The translations under genes and the position numbers were made by a program. 64,000 nucleotides of DNA from Brassica napus. Lineage: Eukaryota; Streptophyta; Magnoliopsida; Brassicales; Brassicaceae. Below the pieces are notes generated by a model that did no database searches, was not told the DNA's origin, and was given only the letters and a program-made list of their open reading frames with translations. The stretch lies in contig NC_063444.1 of NCBI RefSeq assembly GCF_020379485.1, positions 1 to 64,000 on the forward strand, given 5' to 3'. This document shows, piece after piece, positions 59,697-64,000 of this stretch (position 1 is its first letter; the number at the start of each line of letters is the position of its first letter).

Positions 59697-59807
59697 ATGA
59701 TGGGTGTTCGAATTAGAATTCGTGATAGACAAATGCATCAACAGCTCAAAGCTGATTTGGTTGAACATTTATGGAGTAAGTTTAAACGTGATGAAGACAA
59801 CAACTGA
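59697..59807 (+). pseudogene. C-terminal remnant of a Harbinger-family transposase
   Basis: Thirty-six codons and a stop read MMGVRIRIRDRQMHQQLKAD, then LVEHLWSKFKRDEDNN. The pattern 'RDrQxHxQLqaDLvEHlWxkF' is what I remember from the C-termini of plant Harbinger-type (plant transposon protein/ALP1-like) transposases. It lies in the same orientation near the right end, where such a tail would be expected. The catalytic DDE region is absent. Confidence 0.65.
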
Positions 59808-60193
59808 ATTCGAAATGTTTTTTTCAAATTATTCTCGATTATTGTACTAAGATTTATTTTTATGTTTTTTAAATATCAATGTTTTAAATGTTATCTTTTA
59901 ATATGTTTTATTTAATAAATACATTTTATCTAAAAAAAAATTTAATTTTTTAAATTTTTTTTTAAGAACCCCTAATTAAGAAACTCCCATTGGACCGCTC
60001 AAAATGAGAGTTTTTTAACTAGAGTACTTAGCCCCACTTAAGTACATTTAAACTATTAAATAATCATTAAGAATCCCACTTAAGGATCATGGGATATTCA
60101 TGCTCTTATAGCCCGGAGACATTTTCAAGATTTATATAAAAAGGTTTACTGTTACTTTATAGATGTTGAAGATTTGGGAAAAGAAAGCTGAAG

Positions 60194-62491
60194 TCAAGCG
60201 ACGTTGGGATTGCTTTTAAAATAGGCAAAGACACCAACCAGAGGTGCATTGATATAGGTCGTGGGCTCTGTGTCGGTAGCATTTGTCCGTTTTCCAACGA
60301 ATGTATCATCTACGTTAGGCCCGCCAACCACCGCTCCTACTAGAATGTTTGGGTTTGGATTGTCTGAATGGAAAATATTCCATCCTAGTATGCACCCGAA
60401 CGCAGTGCTTTGAACCTTAACAGACGGTATAGACGAGCCACGGTGGTGGACCTGTCGCGGGTACTGATCACCGTACCCAACCATGTACGACACGTGCATT
60501 GGATTATCTCCCAAAATGTAGTCCACCTATGTACCGCAAAAAAAAAAACGCATATGCTTTTAATGGACCTATCTAAATCATATATATACACAATAACACA
60601 TGATGTTTGAGTACCTGTCGTTTAACTATGCGTCGAAGAGAATCGGATTGAAACTTGAGGTTACCGCAACTGAGTTGTTGAGAGGATTTAGAGAGGTAGT
60701 CCGCGTAGGTAAGGATGACGAAAGACATTGCGGCCGTGCTCTGGAGCTGGCTGCCAACGGGTTTGTAAAGAAGACCGCCAGGTGTGTAACTCATGTGTGG
60801 ACCAGCGGTTTCCGGAAATACTGCACACATCATTTTCTCCGCAATATCTTTAAATGGTGTTAACGCACTCACATTCTTCTCAAATACTTCCTGTTCACCC
60901 AAATTGGCGTTTAAATAGCAAGCACTAATAGTATACCATTGTTTAATTATACTATATGTATTTTAAATGATTTTGACCTAGTGGTTTTGGAAGATCATAT
61001 ATACAGAGAGAGAGAGAACTGGATCAGACCTTAGCAATGAGAACATCAGCTCCCCCAAATTTGCTGTCCCAGCCAAAGTCCAAGTAATTGTAATCTACAC
61101 CGAAAGTTTCACGATTGTTCACCAAGTACTCTAGGTAATAATCACTACCAGTCGCCCTCCTCAACCAAGCAGCTCCCCAGAGCAACTCATCCTACATGAA
61201 AATAATACCATTTTATATGAAATGTATATTAAAAAAACGGTACTATAGACATACAAAATTTCGAATGAAGGTATACCTTATATCCATTATTACTGCAGTA
61301 GAAAGGGCAAGCGGCGGTGTGCACGTTCTGATTGTCGGCATAAGAACCTCGATGCATATCTGCGTACCGAAACGTTTGTATGGCTTTGCTGAGCAATAAT
61401 TGTGAATATATAGGCCTCGATTGTTTGAATGCGATAGAAGCAGCTGCCAGAGCTGCAGTGATTTCACCCGCTAGATCGGAGGCTGGCCCTGGTGCATCTA
61501 TAGCGAAAGCGGTTCGTGGCGTATCCATATCTTCCGGTCTTTCCCAACAATCATGGTCGGGTTGTGCTTCACCTACCTATAGCATATTAATCTTATATTG
61601 TTAGAGTGTGTGCCATAAATATTTTCATTTAAAGCCGTGATTTCCGAAAAATATAATACAAGCTAGGTCAAACCAATCAGTGGAAATTGATTACTTCTTC
61701 TCAGAGATGATATACAATTTGATTCTATCATCATCATCAACATACCATGGAGTTCTATGATTTCATTTCTACTATACTATAGCCATATTATATAATGTTT
61801 ATAGATCTTGATAAATCTAAATTTATATTAACTACACACTCGTATACCCAAGTATCCGTTTATATCCCGACTCTATTTTCCAATTGTAAAATTATTAAAA
61901 ATGTCGACAACGCACGACAAAATGGTGAAAACCAAATTCTTGATAACGATATTGGTGTGTATTGGTGAATAGAAATAGGGAACTCATATAAATATAAAAA
62001 AGATTTTATACTATAACTGTTATATCAGTAGATGATATTAAGAAAAATGACGGTGCATTAGCGGTTTGTTTATACGAACATACTTGGACGAAAATGCGAT
62101 GAGGGAGTTGTGAGACAGTCTTAAGGAGATAATCAGTAGCCCACTTGATATTTACGAGGTTGTGACTAAAATCATTCTCAGACATGTAGCAACTGAAGTC
62201 GATAGAACTCCAAGCAAGCATCGTGGCCGTAAAAGCCATTGGAAAATGAAACTTAACGTTGTCACCGGCGTCGTAGTAACCACCAACGAGGTCCGTGTTG
62301 AGGTTTTCGCCGTCCTTGAGTGCAGAGTCACTACGCCACAACATCCTTTGTTCTCTGGGAAGTCGACCGGAGCGTTGACCTTCGAAAAATAGGATTGACT
62401 TATACAGAGCATCCGAGTAGTCGTGTGGAATCACCGTTGGTAACAGGAGGAGAAGTACGAAAACTGTTAAGATTAAAATCGACGGTTTCAT
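60194..62491 (-). CDS. Endo-1,4-beta-glucanase, glycosyl hydrolase family 9 (class B)
   Basis: Five exons (62084-62491, 61277-61576, 61030-61191, 60615-60890, 60194-60526) join in phase to 492 residues. A signal peptide is followed by the GH9 catalytic domain from about residue 24: [20 protein letters not shown], the [13 protein letters not shown] motif with the catalytic-base Asp, [25 protein letters not shown], and [16 protein letters not shown] with the acid Glu. It ends [11 protein letters not shown] with no transmembrane anchor or cellulose-binding module, which makes it a secreted class B enzyme acting on wall glucans. The remembered match is At4g38990 (GH9B16) or its tandem neighbours. 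All splice sites are canonical. The tandem copies known from Arabidopsis are not inside the window. Confidence 0.95.
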
Positions 62492-63420
62492 TTTTTCTCT
62501 CTTTGCAATAAGGACTTTGAGAGATTTTGATTTTTGGCATTTGGCATGAGGATTTAGAGTTCATATTAATAGAGCTAGTTCAAGTATACGTATTTGGTTA
62601 ATTTGGTATAATACCATTTTGCATTGATTTGGTAGTTATCCATCCATCATCCATGCATGTATTAAAATATTAAATATTTTTTTAATTATAACTCTATTGT
62701 TATCAAGAAGTCAATCATCATCTTACTAATTAATTGTTTAAACTTCAAATTTAGATAAAAATCTTTGAATTTTTTTTATTTGACTAGAAATGTACTTTTT
62801 CTGATTCAAGTGGACTTTCAACAAGAGTAATCTAGTTAGACCATGTATACTTGAAGTGCTTAATAAAAGATTCAACAGAATCATTACAATGAGCATATTG
62901 AAAATGAATTTGATGATGTAGATTATTTGGTGTTGAAAAGATTCAACATATTAAAAAAAGTGAGAACCATCGACACATGTCAATTTCTAGAAATTTTTCA
63001 TATTTTCATATTCTCATAATTATTTAAAACTTCTAATCTTATTATAAATTAAACAATTTATTTTAATTTTTATACAAAAAAATTATCATTTGAAATTCTC
63101 TATAAATAGAGACTAAGTTTATATAATTTAAAAATATTAAAATAATTATTAATTAGTAAAAGAGAGTGTTAAATTCTATTAAACAAAATCATTGTAGTGT
63201 GTAAATTAAATATATGTTGAATGATAAGGTAAAAAATGATGTGAAAAGTTAAAAGATGAAAAATATAGTATTGAATCTTGAAACAATTTCGTACATAATC
63301 TTATATGTAAATATATAGCATATATATACTTTTTGGTTAAGTACAAATCTTGAAGTTTACTCAGTTAAATCCGGATATATAATCTAACCATCTATATTCC
63401 ATATATACTTATAACTTGGC
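62492..63420. other. Promoter side of GH9 gene and spacer
   Basis: AT-rich DNA with the GH9 leader and promoter at its left end. No other gene is seen. Confidence 0.45.
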
Positions 63421-63944
63421 ATGACCAACCTTCAAATTCATGTTTGGGTCCATCATCTATTCCAAGATCGGGTTCGAGCTTGCCTCCGCTGCTACCATGC
63501 CTTGTCGAGACCACCAGAGATCTGCTCCCTGCTGTAGGCCACGTCTTGCTTCTTTTCCTTTCACCACCACCGGGGTCTCTTGTACCAGAGCCGGAGGCCC
63601 ATCGTGTTCCCGTTGAATTGAGCACTCCATTCTTCAACTTTGGTCGATTCTAATCTGGAGAATGTTGCGGTCCGGAGAGCGATTCTAGGGATTTTTTTTT
63701 TGCTAAAAGATTCTAGGGAATAGGGATTTTGATGAAGAATTGTCATTTTTAACTGATGTTTGTGAAAGGAGAGACGAGTGATTGCCGTCGATGAGTTTTA
63801 TGTCTGACGTCCATTGGAAGAGTTTTGCCAGTCTCTGCCTAGAGATTCAAAGATAAAACACAAAGTTCTTGGTGATAAGTCTGTTCAGAAAGCTCAAGAT
63901 GCAAGTCTCAGCGATTTGAACAAAAGGAAATCTCGAAATCATTA
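63421..63944 (+). other. Probable ORF1 end or leader of a second LINE
   Basis: Composition changes to GC-richer sequence near 63,430. The last 45 or so codons before 63945 read on the plus strand as PLEEFCQSLPRDSKIKHKVL and so on to SDLNKRKSRNH and TAA at 63943-63945. An in-frame stop sits further upstream, so this ORF1 is incomplete or decayed. Assignment rests only on its position before the ORF2 start. Confidence 0.4.
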
Positions 63945-64000
63945 ATGTCTGGTTTCTTTTGGAACATTAGAGGATTCAACAAAAACTCTAAACACAAGGT
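63945..64000 (+). CDS. LINE ORF2 N-terminus (endonuclease), cut by the window end
   Basis: From ATG at 63945 the frame reads MSGFFWNIRGFNKNSKHK and leaves the window. 'WNIRGFN' is the opening motif of the apurinic endonuclease in plant LINE ORF2. It differs from ORF2 at 32439 (ASWNCQGLGN), so this is a different LINE lineage. The preceding frame's stop TAA overlaps the ATG by one base (TAATG). Confidence 0.7.
   Translation, partial: MSGFFWNIRGFNKNSKHK

Larger units (their letters stand above)
57712..60105 (+). mobile_element. Harbinger-like element carrying captured gene fragments
   Basis: The ends are GACCATGATTATAAG and, in reverse complement, GAGCATGAATATCCC, each bordered by TTA (57709-57711 and 60106-60108). 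The same end type and TTA flank the MITEs at 25,715-26,082. Inside, on the plus strand, are a piece of an ADP/ATP-carrier gene (57,959-58,711) interrupted by an unidentified fragment (58,241-58,648), other non-element-like DNA (58,800-59,240), and at 59697-59807 the last codons of a transposase-like protein. The most economical reading is one 2.4-kb internally deleted Harbinger derivative that has picked up host DNA. Two unrelated elements flanking the region cannot be fully excluded, but no second pair of ends was found. Confidence 0.7.

Noticed and set aside
63392..63746. Minus-strand frames near the right edge (GSGTRDPGGGERKRSK, then RIALRTATFSRLES)
   Set aside because: No start context or known domain. 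The GC-rich patch precedes a plus-strand LINE ORF2 and probably belongs to that element.

Overview
The window is plant nuclear DNA, most likely from a Brassica- or Raphanus-type crucifer. Spliced GT-AG genes sit in AT-rich spacers with LINE, SINE, hAT-like and Harbinger-like elements. From memory, the recognisable genes follow the order of the lower arm of Arabidopsis chromosome 4 (about At4g38700 to At4g38990): dirigent protein, NIPA-type Mg transporter, proline-rich cell-wall protein (PRP4), ERD2-like receptor (broken), SAUR, SAUR, amidophosphoribosyltransferase, CCCH-type tRNA dihydrouridine synthase, GAGA-binding BPC factor, V-ATPase subunit c, kinesin-7, plastid aldolase and a GH9 endoglucanase. 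Several genes expected between them are absent, as expected after the ancient Brassica polyploidy and gene loss.

Layout. 1-13,660: a tandem satellite with a unit of about 348 bp. It is orderly on the left, with two alternating variants and an 877-bp higher-order duplication, and decays towards the right edge. A 5'-truncated LINE sits inside it with a perfect 8-bp target duplication. 14,173-18,870: three minus-strand genes (dirigent, NIPA-like with two lesions, PRP4-like). 19,268-23,490: retroelement and hAT-like debris and an ERD2-like pseudogene that contains a hAT-like insertion. 23,953-35,954: two SAUR genes separated by MITEs, a 650-bp foldback element with telomere-like core repeats, and a 6.35-kb LINE that looks complete except for one in-frame amber codon. 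38,294-41,485: a SINE, a retroelement remnant and the intronless ASE gene. 41,724-56,444: a dense block of five genes (DUS, BPC, VHA-c, kinesin-7, plastid FBA). 57,712-60,105: a 2.4-kb Harbinger-like element that has captured pieces of at least one host gene. 60,194-62,491: the GH9 gene. 63,945-64,000: the start of another LINE ORF2, which runs off the window.

The intact genes are mostly housekeeping or growth genes: cell-wall proteins and cellulase, auxin-responsive SAURs, plastid purine synthesis, tRNA modification, vacuolar acidification, a mitotic-type kinesin and the Calvin cycle. They are chromosomal neighbours rather than a pathway. The strongest unusual signals are the gene-capturing Harbinger element, the near-intact LINE with a shorter relative of the same family in the satellite, the higher-order satellite structure and the telomere-repeat foldback element. 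Exon boundaries were deduced by eye from splice sites and reading-frame continuity. Family and Arabidopsis gene assignments come from memory of protein sequences, not from a search.
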